Below, piece after piece: positions 1 to 10,280 of a DNA stretch of 64,000 nt; the first letter of the stretch is position 1; each line of letters starts with the position of its first letter. The translations under genes were made by a program, and so were the position numbers. The notes beneath the pieces were generated by a model. The model was not told the origin of the DNA. It saw nothing but the letters and a program-made list of their open reading frames with translations, and ran no database searches. The stretch spans positions 12,921,501-12,985,500 of the forward strand of contig CM020511.1 in NCBI GenBank assembly GCA_009823395.1, given 5' to 3'. The DNA comes from Thamnaconus septentrionalis (taxonomy: Eukaryota; Chordata; Actinopteri; Tetraodontiformes; Monacanthidae).

Positions 1-1700
1 AGTGAACATCACACTCAATCATAACGTTACTAAAGCAAATGGATTTTCTCAAATAAAAAAAAAAAAAAAAAAAAAACAATTACTTTTTTTTTTTTTTTGA
101 CTTTTAAGGCCGGATGGTGGATGTTCAAACTCATTTTGCACACAAGCCGAGCATAAATGTAGGGGAAAATAAACATAGTTGTAAATGGGTCCAGAGGGAG
201 CTATATAAATGTTCTACTGCCCTGAGTGATGTCACACCGTTTTAGTTGAGGTTTGAAAATAGCAATGTAAAAAGAAATCAGTCTGGAGTTTCATTCTGAA
301 ACTTTGAACTCAAAGATCCTTGACGCAAACAGGTAGACTACAGAAAAAAACCGGCACACTACAGAAAACAGTTGTTTTATTTTTGTTTTTAAGTTTTTAA
401 GTTAACGTTGACTACCTGGAATGACTGAATGAATGCTAAAATTAAACAGGGATTCTTCATGTCTGATGGTTAGGTGAGAGAAAAAAAAACTGGTTTCATT
501 GAAGTAAACCAGTTCTTGACTAGAATTGTTTCACATAAGTTGCCATGGTAACTGATTCAGTGCAAGTTATTTCTCTTCTGGAAATGGATTACCCTGAGTC
601 GCCTTCATTTCAGGTTAAACATACTCAAACTTGTTTACATAATCCAAGTGTTTGATTGGACCCCTGATTTACATGACATTTCTTGGATACTGCCTTGTCC
701 ATGGTTCCTTGTGAGGCGATAAATCTATCTCAAAACGTTCCTGGCATATGGAGAAGAAGGCAGGGCCTAAATGCATTCAACTCTGGGTAGTTTGAAACAG
801 AATTCCATTTATATAAAACGATAAACAAAAATTAACTAAAGGTGTCCTGAAAGGTAAACAAAAAACACAAAAAAAACTGAAACTGACTTTCTGAGATGGA
901 CAAAGATAGAAACAACCATGACAAGGCGGATGAGAAGAAACACTACAGACAACTGAGCAGTAACTACCATGATGAAACAACAACCCAACACAGACAAAAG
1001 AAACAAAGACTATTTATAGAAGAGGGCAGGGGAACACAGGTGAGAACAATCAATCAAGCCTGGCAACGAGACACAGGTGAAAATCGTGAGGTAAGAAAAA
1101 AGGCGGGAAAACAGAAGTAAAGGAAGGAAGTAACGTCCAGAAAATACAAGGGGAGACCAGACTTTCAAAATAAAACAGAAAACACTAAAACAGACAATGA
1201 CAGCTCCGGTATGAATTGTTTTCACTCAGTTCTTGAGACAGGAGAATGGAGGATCAAAACAAACTAGGCTACATCAAACATTTTGAAAGCCAGCTGGAGA
1301 GATGTCGCAATGATGGCAGTGAGATCACAACAGGAAAAATACATTTATTTAAAAGGATGACGTGTGAGATAAATCAAAAGGATTTTTTTTTTTAGCAAAT
1401 AAATACATGTGCTGCATGTATTCTTTGTCTCAGTTGATACAACGAAAAATGTTTCCGGATGCTTATGTGGCTCTGATGCGTAATAGAGCAAAGTTCCATA
1501 GTGGATTTCCCCATATTTCTACTGAGTGAGGGAGAGTGTAGGCCGCCGCCTGGCCGCCCTGGACAGCGTTACACCTACACTGAACAGACCACTGACTTCA
1601 CCAAAGTCAGTCGAGTGAGATCCGACTGGTCCCACCCATTTGTGAACAGCTTTTGTCACTAGTAGGGAGGGGGAAAAAATAGTCCTTTTCATTTTTTTTA
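1..1700. other. Intergenic sequence upstream of prss35
   Basis: I see no exon or RNA gene here. The stretch is AT-rich with poly-A/poly-T runs near 52-98. An A-rich block around 890-1230 (many short CA/GA-rich words) resembles worn dispersed-repeat sequence of the kind common in fish genomes, but I cannot name a family. The short open frames on both strands have no recognisable protein similarity or splice context. Confidence 0.5.
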
Positions 1701-1710
1701 CCTCCCTGTT

Positions 1711-1713
<3 letters not shown>

Positions 1714-1790
<77 letters not shown>
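1714..1790. repeat. (CT)n dinucleotide microsatellite
   Basis: About 38 uninterrupted CT units, ending a few bases before CCTCCCTCC and the probable first exon of prss35. Read on the other strand it is a GAGA tract; the open frame of alternating Arg/Glu across it is a translation artefact of the repeat. Confidence 0.95.
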
Positions 1791-1794
<4 letters not shown>

Positions 1795-1800
1795 CCTCCT

Positions 1801-2007
1801 CAGCATCAAGTGCAGCCTTAGCGCAGCGTCCCGGCTCCCGACTTTTCTCTCTGCCTCTTCTGAGAGGAAGCGATGAGGAGAAGGGATCCGTCTGGGATGC
1901 AGAAACAGACGTTTGTCTTTTAGTGGGATATCATATTTGTGTGTCTCCGGGGAAAATAAACAATAGCAGTCGGGATCTTGGCATATTCAACACTCGGATG
2001 CGAGCAG
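1801..2007 (+). other. prss35: Probable non-coding first exon of prss35
   Basis: This is a moderately GC-rich stretch just downstream of the CT tract. It ends in a consensus-like splice donor (CAG followed by GTAGGA at 2008). The coding exon of prss35 has a good splice acceptor (pyrimidine-rich, TTTCAG ending at 5004) just upstream of its start codon, so a 5' untranslated exon must lie upstream. Mammalian PRSS35 also has a non-coding first exon ahead of a single coding exon. The 5' boundary given here is arbitrary and no TATA box was identified. An unrelated upstream exon outside this interval remains possible. Confidence 0.4.
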
Positions 2008-5004
2008 GTAGGAAGTGACTTTGAGATCTTTGCTCCTCATCAAACCACTTGGAAGAGTCCTCTCTTTCTAGCCCAGTTTCTCTGACGCGGGTTTGATTAA
2101 TTAAACACATTTGTTTTTAGATTTTTATTTTATTTTATTTCGGTTATCTGAGCTGGGATTGTGCCCGATTCCTTTCTTTCCTTTCCTTTATTCACAGACA
2201 TTTATTTTTTAATTTTTTTAATTTTATAATTTGATGCGTTCATCTTATACATTGTGACAAACCACTTCTCTCTTTTTCACATACGCTGCCAGATTTGGGA
2301 ACTACGGATGCTTTTCTCTCTTTTATGACAGACCTAATTTCCCGTTTTGCATTTAAAACGCCAGTGTTTTTATTTTTATTTAACTTAAAACACAAAAAAA
2401 CGCAATATTTTATTTAGTATGCTATTCCAGTGCAGCAGTGTTGATGTAAACCACTTTCAACGGAGCTACGTGTCTGTGACGTTGAGACATTTGTTTTAGA
2501 AAGAGCAAAATTGATGAAATCACTACGTTCAATAAAACTGATGCTGTGGTGGGCAGCCTGTAGCGGCTGAGCCGCCGCAGACGGACAACTGCGACCCCTT
2601 CTGGTCACTTTCTGTCCCCTGGGCCTCTTTAGCAGTTGTGACTCCATCCATCTATGGAGGAGGGATCGAGAGGGCACAGCTCCCGTTCAGCTGACTGCGG
2701 TGGAAAATCGTTCAATTCAGCTTCCATGGCACCATATCAGTTTCCACTCTGCGCTGAATAATCGCGAGCTTTCTTCTGGTTTGGTGTTATGTCTGCGTCT
2801 GGTGGTGACAGCGTGAAGCTGAACAGAGTCTCTGAGGGTCACTTTTGTGTTCTCATTAACTGAGGGTGTTTTACAGCTGTTGATGGCGTTGGAAAAAAAA
2901 TCAGTCTGTTTCTGAGCCGGTTAGATGTTAACCACATGGTGCACTTTATTGGATATTGTACATTGGAAGTTCAACCAAGGAGCCTTGTGCAGTCAAAGTT
3001 TATGTTTTAAAAGTAAATGATGCAAAAGCCATTGGTCCAGAGGTGATGCTGCATGATTACCTTCTGAGCCTGAATCAACATACCACATCTCCAATCTTGG
3101 CCCTCCCTAAAAACGTATCCATGATATTAGCCTGACTGTCTGTCACACATAATTTTGAACCCCCAAACTGGTCCAACAAATCAAATCACAACCTTCTGAG
3201 CCTGAATCAACATACCACATCTCCAATCTTGGCCCTCCCTAAAAACGTATCCATGATATTAGCCTGACTGTCTGTCACACATAATTTTGAACCCCCAAAC
3301 TGGTCCAACAAATCAAATCACAATATTGCCCTTTTAGTGAATTGCATCTCTGTGATTTTCATTCCCTCTTTACTCCACAGCGAATTAAATTGCACTCCAC
3401 ACATTGCTGTTACGTGATGGTCTGCTGGACCCATTTAAAAAAGAAGTCGAGAATGTAATTTTCTTTATAGGGTTTATCCAGATTATTGGCACACACGGTT
3501 TGAAGCATTAACCAGGAGTCAGCCTGCAGCCTGCGTAGTCTGACTGTCGAAAGTCTTTTCTGAGCACGGACATGGAGGAGAGCAGAGGGTAGAGGAAACC
3601 AGATATGGTCATTACTGAGGGAGAAGGTTAACCATTGTGGCGAGCCTCCAAGCCACTGTCTCAGACCATACCGCCGATCAGGGTTGTCCTCCTTCGCTTG
3701 CCCGCCACAGACTGTACCAAGAGGACATAAATCTGACCTCAGCCACTAACGTAGAAACTTCTTCAGGGTCTACTCGAATATCCTCTTTTACTTTACACAC
3801 TCATTGACACCACAGCCTTTTTTTCTGCAGCTTGTTGCATTTGAGGAGTTGTGCTCTTTTTGAGCATACTGGGTTGCCACAGACTGTTGAACAGTTCTTC
3901 TAGATGCTCAATGTCCACTCAGTCGTTGTGGATGGATCTATGTTTATGTTTTTTATGAAGACCAGGGAGTCAGAAATGGCAAATATGACCTTACACAACA
4001 TACTCAATATATTCTCTTTTAATAAAATGTGATTTTTTTTTTTTAAGAGCAGTCTGTCTGTGAAAAAAAAGAGAGCTGCACCACCAAGCTATGTGCTGAA
4101 CTAATTTCAAATTAGCTGGAAGCACATGATGAGCGGTGGTTCGGTCACATGCTTGTTTGTCCAAACTGCTCTTCATCTTATATCAGGCAATACTTATGCA
4201 AAGCAGTATTTTAGATAAATCATATGCTTAAAAATGGTAGTGTCAGTGTTTATATGCTGTTCTTGTAGCAAAAAGGCTGTTGGCAAAAGACAGCTACTAT
4301 TACTACTATCTATTTCTTATCCAGGTCAAAATCTATTGTGCAAGTCAAAAACACTCAAAGGAGCATCACCAATGATCATGACCCCTTTCATTCATTTTGC
4401 TGAAGCACTAGATTTTTGTAATGGATTTTAACTAGAAAGAGCAAGAAAACCCTAATCTTATCCTGAAACTATGGTGGTGTTGGGCTCCCCTATCAACTAG
4501 AACAATGAACTCAACTTCACTGGGTAGCTAGTGAGTGCCGAAAACCATCAAAGTAATTCAGGTTGCTGGCATCAGATATATGAGGACAGATCTAAAGTTA
4601 CCGCAGTGGTTCATAAATTACACTTAGGTTGTGCTTTGATGAGTGTTTTTTTTTTTGTTCAGTCTTGATGGCATACAACTGACAACTCTGTCTGAAGCTC
4701 GGATTATTAACCTACTTGAGCAGGCTTGCTTAATATCTTGTCTTCTGCTATGACTGAATCAGTCCTGTGGGTTCTGTTGTCAAGCTGTAATCTGTTTCCT
4801 CCCAATGCTTGCCTTACCCTTTCCATTTAAGGGCAGGAAGGTGTCATCTTGCAACTATATTGCCTTGCCATGGGAACAGTTGCAAGGGCAAAGTCACACT
4901 GGGAAGTGTAACCAAAGATAAACAGATAGTTATTATGTTTTTGAAACGTCTTGTGCTCCTTTCCATTGCAGAACCTCTGAGTCTGTCCACTCTTTGTGTT
5001 TCAG
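2008..5004 (+). other. Probable prss35 intron 1
   Basis: About 3 kb between the inferred donor at 2008 and the acceptor ending at 5004. It contains an exact 132-bp tandem duplication (described separately), poly-T runs, and no coding exon that I can recognise. Several short open frames lack conserved sequence. Confidence 0.4.
3059..3322. repeat. Perfect tandem duplication, 2 x 132 bp
   Basis: The unit beginning ACCTTCTGAGCCTG at 3059 is repeated without any mismatch that I can find from 3191 to 3322. The unit contains no gene-like content. Perfect identity implies either a very recent duplication or an assembly artefact at a repeat junction. Confidence 0.95.
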
Positions 5005-5023
5005 AGCCCGGCCCAACTTAACG

Positions 5024-6296
5024 ATGGGCCCCGTACCGCTGTGTGTCCTGTTGCCAGCGATTGTGCTCACTGTGGTGGCTGCGGCCGCTGGGGGGGAATG
5101 CCTTGGAGGACGAGTACACCTGGCCGCAGTGGAAGGTGCCTCTGGTAAGAACGAGACGCACGGTGCCCCTCAGCAACCCAAACTTCTCAGCCCAGCCTCA
5201 GCCTGAGCTGAGCGGGGTCTGCGGGATAGAGTGCCAGCGTCAGCTCCCCGCCTCCTCCCTGGATGACCTGGAGCAGTTCCTGTCCTACGAGACGGTGTAC
5301 GAGAACGGCACGCGCACGTTCACCTCAGTGGCCGTGCAAGGCCTCAACGAGGCGTCCGTGTTGCCGAGAAACACCTCGTCGAGCTCCCGCCGCAAGCGAG
5401 AGGTGTACGGCACGGACACCCGCTTCACCATCTCCGACAAGTTGTATTCCACAAAGTATCCCTTCTCCACCTCGGTGAAGATCTCCACGGGATGCTCGGG
5501 GGTCCTCGTGTCGCCCAAGCACGTCCTGACCGCCGCGCACTGCATCCACGACGGCAAGGATTACCTTGATGGGGTGCAGAAGCTGCGGGTTGGTATCCTG
5601 AAGGAGAAGTCCAGACGAGGGAAGGGGGGCAAAGGGAAAGGTGGAAGAGGGAAGGGCAGAAAGAGAAAGGGGGATAACGACAAAGAGGTAGTGGAGGAGC
5701 AGGACGAGAGCGGTGGTAAGGGGGAGCGGAAAGGAAAAGGAAGAGGCAGGAAGAGTCGAAGTCGACGGAGTGCGGAACCGGAGAAGCCTTCGTTTAGGTG
5801 GACCAGGGTCAAGAAGACCCAGGTGCCTAAAGGTTGGTTCAAAGGTATCGCTGACGGACTGGCTGCAGACTATGACTACGCTGTTCTGGAGTTAAAGAAA
5901 GCCCCCAAGGTCAAGCACATGGATCTGGGTGTCATCCCTTCGCTCAAAAAGATTCCTGCAGGTAGGATCCACTTCTCCGGCTTCGACGACGACCGGCCAG
6001 GCAACCTTGTGTACCGCTTCTGCTCCGTCTCCCAGGAGTCCAACGATTTGCTCTACCAATACTGTGACGCCAAGCCGGGCTCCAGCGGCTCTGGGGTCTA
6101 CATTCGCCTCAAAGAGCCCGGAAAGAAGAAGTGGAAGAGGAAGATCATTGGCGTTTTCTCTGGTCACCAGTGGGTTGACGTTAACGGGGACGGGATGCAA
6201 CAGGATTACAACGTGGCTGTTCGGATAACTCCTCTCAAATATGCCCAGATCTGCTACTGGGTCCATGGGGACTCAAGTGAGTGTCAGGTAGCCTAA
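5024..6296 (+). CDS. prss35: Serine protease 35 (Prss35), with an apparent one-base frameshift in the signal peptide region
   Basis: Secreted trypsin-fold (S1 family) protein of the PRSS23/PRSS35 pair. ATG 5024 opens a hydrophobic signal peptide (MGPVPLCVLLPAIVLTVV, then alanines). Translation leaves the conserved frame at a run of seven Gs (5090-5096). From about 5097 the conserved protein is read one base further on, down to TAA at 6294. The long frame itself begins only at a GTG (5043), which is not the true start. Visible landmarks are the Cys-containing propeptide CGIECQRQLP, the block ENGTRTF, a basic cleavage-like site RRKREVYGTD, the catalytic His in LTAAHC (codon 5538), a Lys/Arg-rich insert (about 5610-5790), Asp in DYDYAVLEL (codon 5874), and Ser in GSSGSG (codon 6084). 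These match PRSS35 better than PRSS23. The human protein is annotated as inactive because Thr replaces this Ser; here it is Ser. Mammalian work links PRSS35 to ovary and extracellular matrix remodelling. The single coding exon is as in mammals. The frameshift could be a base-calling error, a null allele or a real lesion; the intact remainder favours error. Confidence 0.93.
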
Positions 6297-6880
6297 CAAG
6301 AACACAGGATCTTCTACCAACAACCCCTCTTGAATCCCGAACGCCTTCCTGAGGAACGTCCTGCCTAGTATTTTTCTCACCTGTCATCAACAACCAGGGG
6401 CCCCTTTGACTGCCTCTCCTCTTCCTGCCTCCCTCTCACTTCCTGTACCCGCCAGTGACTCCTGCTACACACAACACACAAACACCTGCAAACAGCCATA
6501 CAGACTTAGCGTTGGCAGCAACAGGAGCTCGTCAGCACAATCAAGAACTGTGGCATGTAAGCTTTCGTAATTTATTTGCTAAAACAATTTTTGAGAAATG
6601 TATCTATTTTCTTTAAAACCAGCTTGAGGTTTTGCTTCCTTTTTTAAAAAAGACACGGTCTTTCTTGCAACATTATTGGAAAGTGTGTACATTAAGTGTT
6701 TGGACACAAAAGCGTTATGTATTCTATTTCTTATTTGTATCAAAAAGACTTTGAGTGGTTCTCCAACCCTACAGCGAAGTGTGCATGCAATGGTTTTGAC
6801 AAGGAACCCAAGAAAAAGTAACATTTTAAGTGTAGAGATATTAAGGTAGCTGTTTAATAAACACATTTTAGATTTAAGGT
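6297..6880 (+). other. prss35: prss35 3' untranslated region with poly(A) signal
   Basis: Non-coding sequence following the prss35 stop. A canonical AATAAA at 6856-6861 followed by a T/GT-rich stretch (about 6880-6910) makes a plausible cleavage site. A second AATAAA at 7442-7447, followed by TGTGTACGTGTGCATT, is an alternative distal end, so the 3' UTR may extend to about 7460. Confidence 0.5.
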
Positions 6881-7464
6881 GTTTTGGGTTTTTTGTTTTT
6901 TTTTAAATATCAAACACAAACACGCTTTTTTTCCTCAATAGGAAGAGGGTCCTACTGGAATATGTCAGGAAGTTTTTTTCTCTCCCTTTATTCTTTTCTC
7001 TGGGCTTGCAAAACAGTGAAATGTGCTTTGACTGTTGTGCACATGCTTATATTGGTGCTTACCCAGAAAACGTGGTGCTAATTTATGGAATTGTAAACAC
7101 TTTTGCCGGTTGTGGAGGGGGTGGGGCTTACCCGTCAGATTTTGTTAGCCTAGTGCTGTAACTATGTATTTAAATTGAGGCTACACTTTGGGGTCATGTT
7201 GTAACAATGTAACCATCAACTTGAGCTTTTCAGGTGTTGGTAATCGTAAGGGTTTGGATCAGAAATCAAAAGTGATATTGTTATATAATAATATTTTAGA
7301 TCTTGGATGTGATGTTTTTGTTTTGTTTTTTACTTTTTACGTTTTTTTTTGTTCCAAAAACTCAAAACGAGTGTGCTCTTGAATACCAAATACATGAAAA
7401 TAATGATGCAGATTAAACACTACCAACGATTAAAACAACTTAATAAATATGTGTACGTGTGCAT

Positions 7465-8160
7465 TTCTCTGTCTATTTGTGGTGATGATCATAAACATTG
7501 CTATTACAACTAATAATCATGACAGTAAGAGTGTCAGTGGCTGCAGTCAGCTAGTTATGACTTATTAGAAAACTTACCACATGTCCAACCAGTTAGCAGA
7601 ATTGTGTTTGGTCTGGTTGGTACCCTGAACCATGCTCTTAGTGGATGCAGATATAACAAACTATGTTATTCTTGTGGCAGAGACAACCCATCTATGCTCT
7701 ACTCCAAAGATCCAAAGATCAACTTTTAACAGCTCCATGATATATTTCATTGGGTACCCGAGATCAGATCAGAGTACAGGAAAAGCTTACAGACTGTTTA
7801 ACTCATGTTCAACAGGTTAAATCAAACACAACTGATATATCTCATATGATTAACTAAATGAGAAATTGTGGGGCGTCAACTCTAATTTAACCATACTGTA
7901 TTGCCCCACGTGGCCAAAAATACTGCACAAGTACAATCAACAATCCAACCAGAAACCATATTCTCAACTGGAATATTGAAGTTCCCTTTGAAGGGTGTCA
8001 CTTTGCACTCAGTGGCTTTGGAGATGAACTTCTACAGAATTCAAATTTAGCAAACAGCGGTTGCTATTTTGCAGAAATTGACTCTTTTAATGTGAACCAA
8101 TTGATTTAAACTGTGGCCACATAAAAGACATGGATAAAAAAAAGAAAATAACACATAGGT
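7465..8160. other. Convergent intergenic gap prss35/snap91
   Basis: About 700 bp between the distal prss35 poly(A) candidate and the snap91 poly(A) candidate, which lies on the opposite strand. AT-rich, with no exon or RNA gene that I can support. Confidence 0.45.
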
Positions 8161-10280
8161 AGTTCAATCCATCATTGATTTTATTGCACCTCAAAGGGCT
8201 TACATGCACTGGGGAGGGTCGTCAAAAAATAAAATAAATTTACAACTGAACAAAAATACAATTTCAATTATTAAGTCATGAAAAATGTCAACATCTCCCA
8301 TTATTATTTATTTTTTTTTTTTCTGAATCACATCAGACAACCAATTGCCCTTTGGGTCCACTGCAATGACAACACATAGTTACATTGGTCTGGTTTACAG
8401 CATAAGGCTGGTACACACAGCTGTTCAAAATGTACATCAAGAAAATGAATCCAGAGCAACTCTGCAGGATCTGAGAGACTTTTTTTGTTGTTCGGATGCT
8501 AATGAAATGACAAAATGATGTCAGAACTGAAACCTGATCATTATGGGTAAAATTTTAGTGTCTGTACCTTTACTGACCCTTAATAGCTCTCGTGCTTTTA
8601 TCCATGTCCATCAGCAGCGGCAGCAGGTTAGTACAACAGTTTCAAGGATGCACACAAAGCAGAATATCTTGTGAAACAGTGAAAATTAGCAGAGCTTCAT
8701 AGAGAAAGTCCTGTATTAGGATTGAACTCATCCTGGGAAAGGTTGTAATCAAAGCACAGGCAACAGACGAGTCCACGTAGGAAGCAATAGTGTTATACAG
8801 CCATACTGACAGACATTTTGAGTCACGATCTCTGAATGGGCCGTGTAAGATACTGTATCTCATCTGAGGTCACTGACAGGAGACATGAGAATTCATCTTA
8901 CGGACATTGTCTGCAGCGAGATGGACATTTTACAAAGGTACAGAATGTAAAAAAAACAACATTTGACAAAATAGATGACAAAAAGATGCATACACAAAAA
9001 ACAAAACAATGACTTCCTGGTCTGGTATGATTCAGAAGACCACAGAAGACAGTTCTCAATGTACAATATATCAATCGTTTCTTCATATTTGTTCCCAAAT
9101 GCGTTGCGAAGATAACGGGGAAATAGAAGGATACTCACACTTACAACTTACAACTTCATGTCAGGTTCACATTTATATATAGCTCTTCAACAGACATACG
9201 GAACAGAGACGTAATCCTCAGCAAAGAAATCTATGTACAGCCAGGAGGACCTTTCTGTAAACAACACACGTGTTTCCACCCCCAAAAAATCTGCCTTCAT
9301 TTTGCGCTGCCATCCAATCGGGGGACATAGAAGAGCTTCTCCCCTTCACAAAGAGGCGGGGACACAGCGGATGGCGGGTTGAGCATAGGACACTAAAGCA
9401 CATTCATCATTCATCTCAACACTAGAAATAAATCTATAACACATACGCCTTCACTTCATTCCAGTGCTGTGGACTTTTTTTTGTGGTTGTTTTTTTTTTT
9501 TTTGGTCAGGGTTTCGTTGTTGTTTAGACAAAAAAATTAGTACATCTACAGAAGCACACGCTTGTATTTTTTTTTCTCTGTCAGATTTGTTTATATATAT
9601 ATATTTATGTATATATATATATATATATGTATAATCCGCTATGGTTCACTTTCACAGTTTGTGCTACGACAACACACAGGGGAGCAGGGGAGGGGCACTG
9701 ATGGGTGGAGAACTGAGGCTCTTATAGAGGCTGAGTAGTTGAACGTCGCTGGCATCCTGAGGTGTTGACAGACACCAGGTTGAAGGTCAGCGGGAAGCTG
9801 CTCCAGAGAGGACAATGGCTGAAAGGCAGGGTAGACGGTACAGGTGTTTAAAAAAAGGCCATGTTTTCCCCTTGAAACTAATATACTGGGATGTCTTTTT
9901 CTATCTTTTTTTCAGCCTATATCCATTCCACAAACACACGTGTGTAATCAGTAGGTTGGTTTTGTTTAAACGCGGTTAATGTGTTTTAAATAAAGGTACC
10001 GGCGCAATCGAAAAGACCCCTAAACAGCGCTGATTTAGTGGCTCGTTATTCATTAAAAACAAATCAAAGCTGGGGCGCTGGTGTAAATTCTTGAAAACAG
10101 AGCACTTTATCAAAATCACATCATTTATTTTGCAACCAGCAGCAGCAACGGGAAAAAAGAAATCAGTTGGAAGTTTGCACTTAACCATTTCTGGCATTAT
10201 TAAGAAGAGGAGTACAGATGGGAGAAATTACGCCACGGTGGCAACAGAGCAGCAAATAATAGATTTGCCTACCTGGACTG
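8161..10280 (-). other. snap91: snap91 3' untranslated region (probable)
   Basis: Follows the snap91 stop codon on the minus strand. TTTATT at 8180-8185 reads AATAAA on the minus strand and is the most distal good poly(A) signal before prss35. The interval holds A/T runs and an (AT)n microsatellite at about 9592-9628, but no coding sequence. Its full extent is inferred: transcripts may end earlier at another AT-rich signal. Confidence 0.45.
9592..9628. repeat. (AT)n microsatellite
   Basis: Imperfect AT dinucleotide tract interrupted by TTTATG, within the inferred snap91 3' UTR. Confidence 0.85.

Noticed and set aside
1519..1809. Open frame of repeated Arg-Glu on the minus strand
   Set aside because: Pure translation of the CT microsatellite; no conserved flanks.
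5043..5097. Use of GTG at 5043 as the real prss35 start
   Set aside because: A non-ATG start is unnecessary: ATG 5024 gives a proper signal peptide, whereas the GTG frame gives a Cys/Trp-rich non-signal N-terminus.
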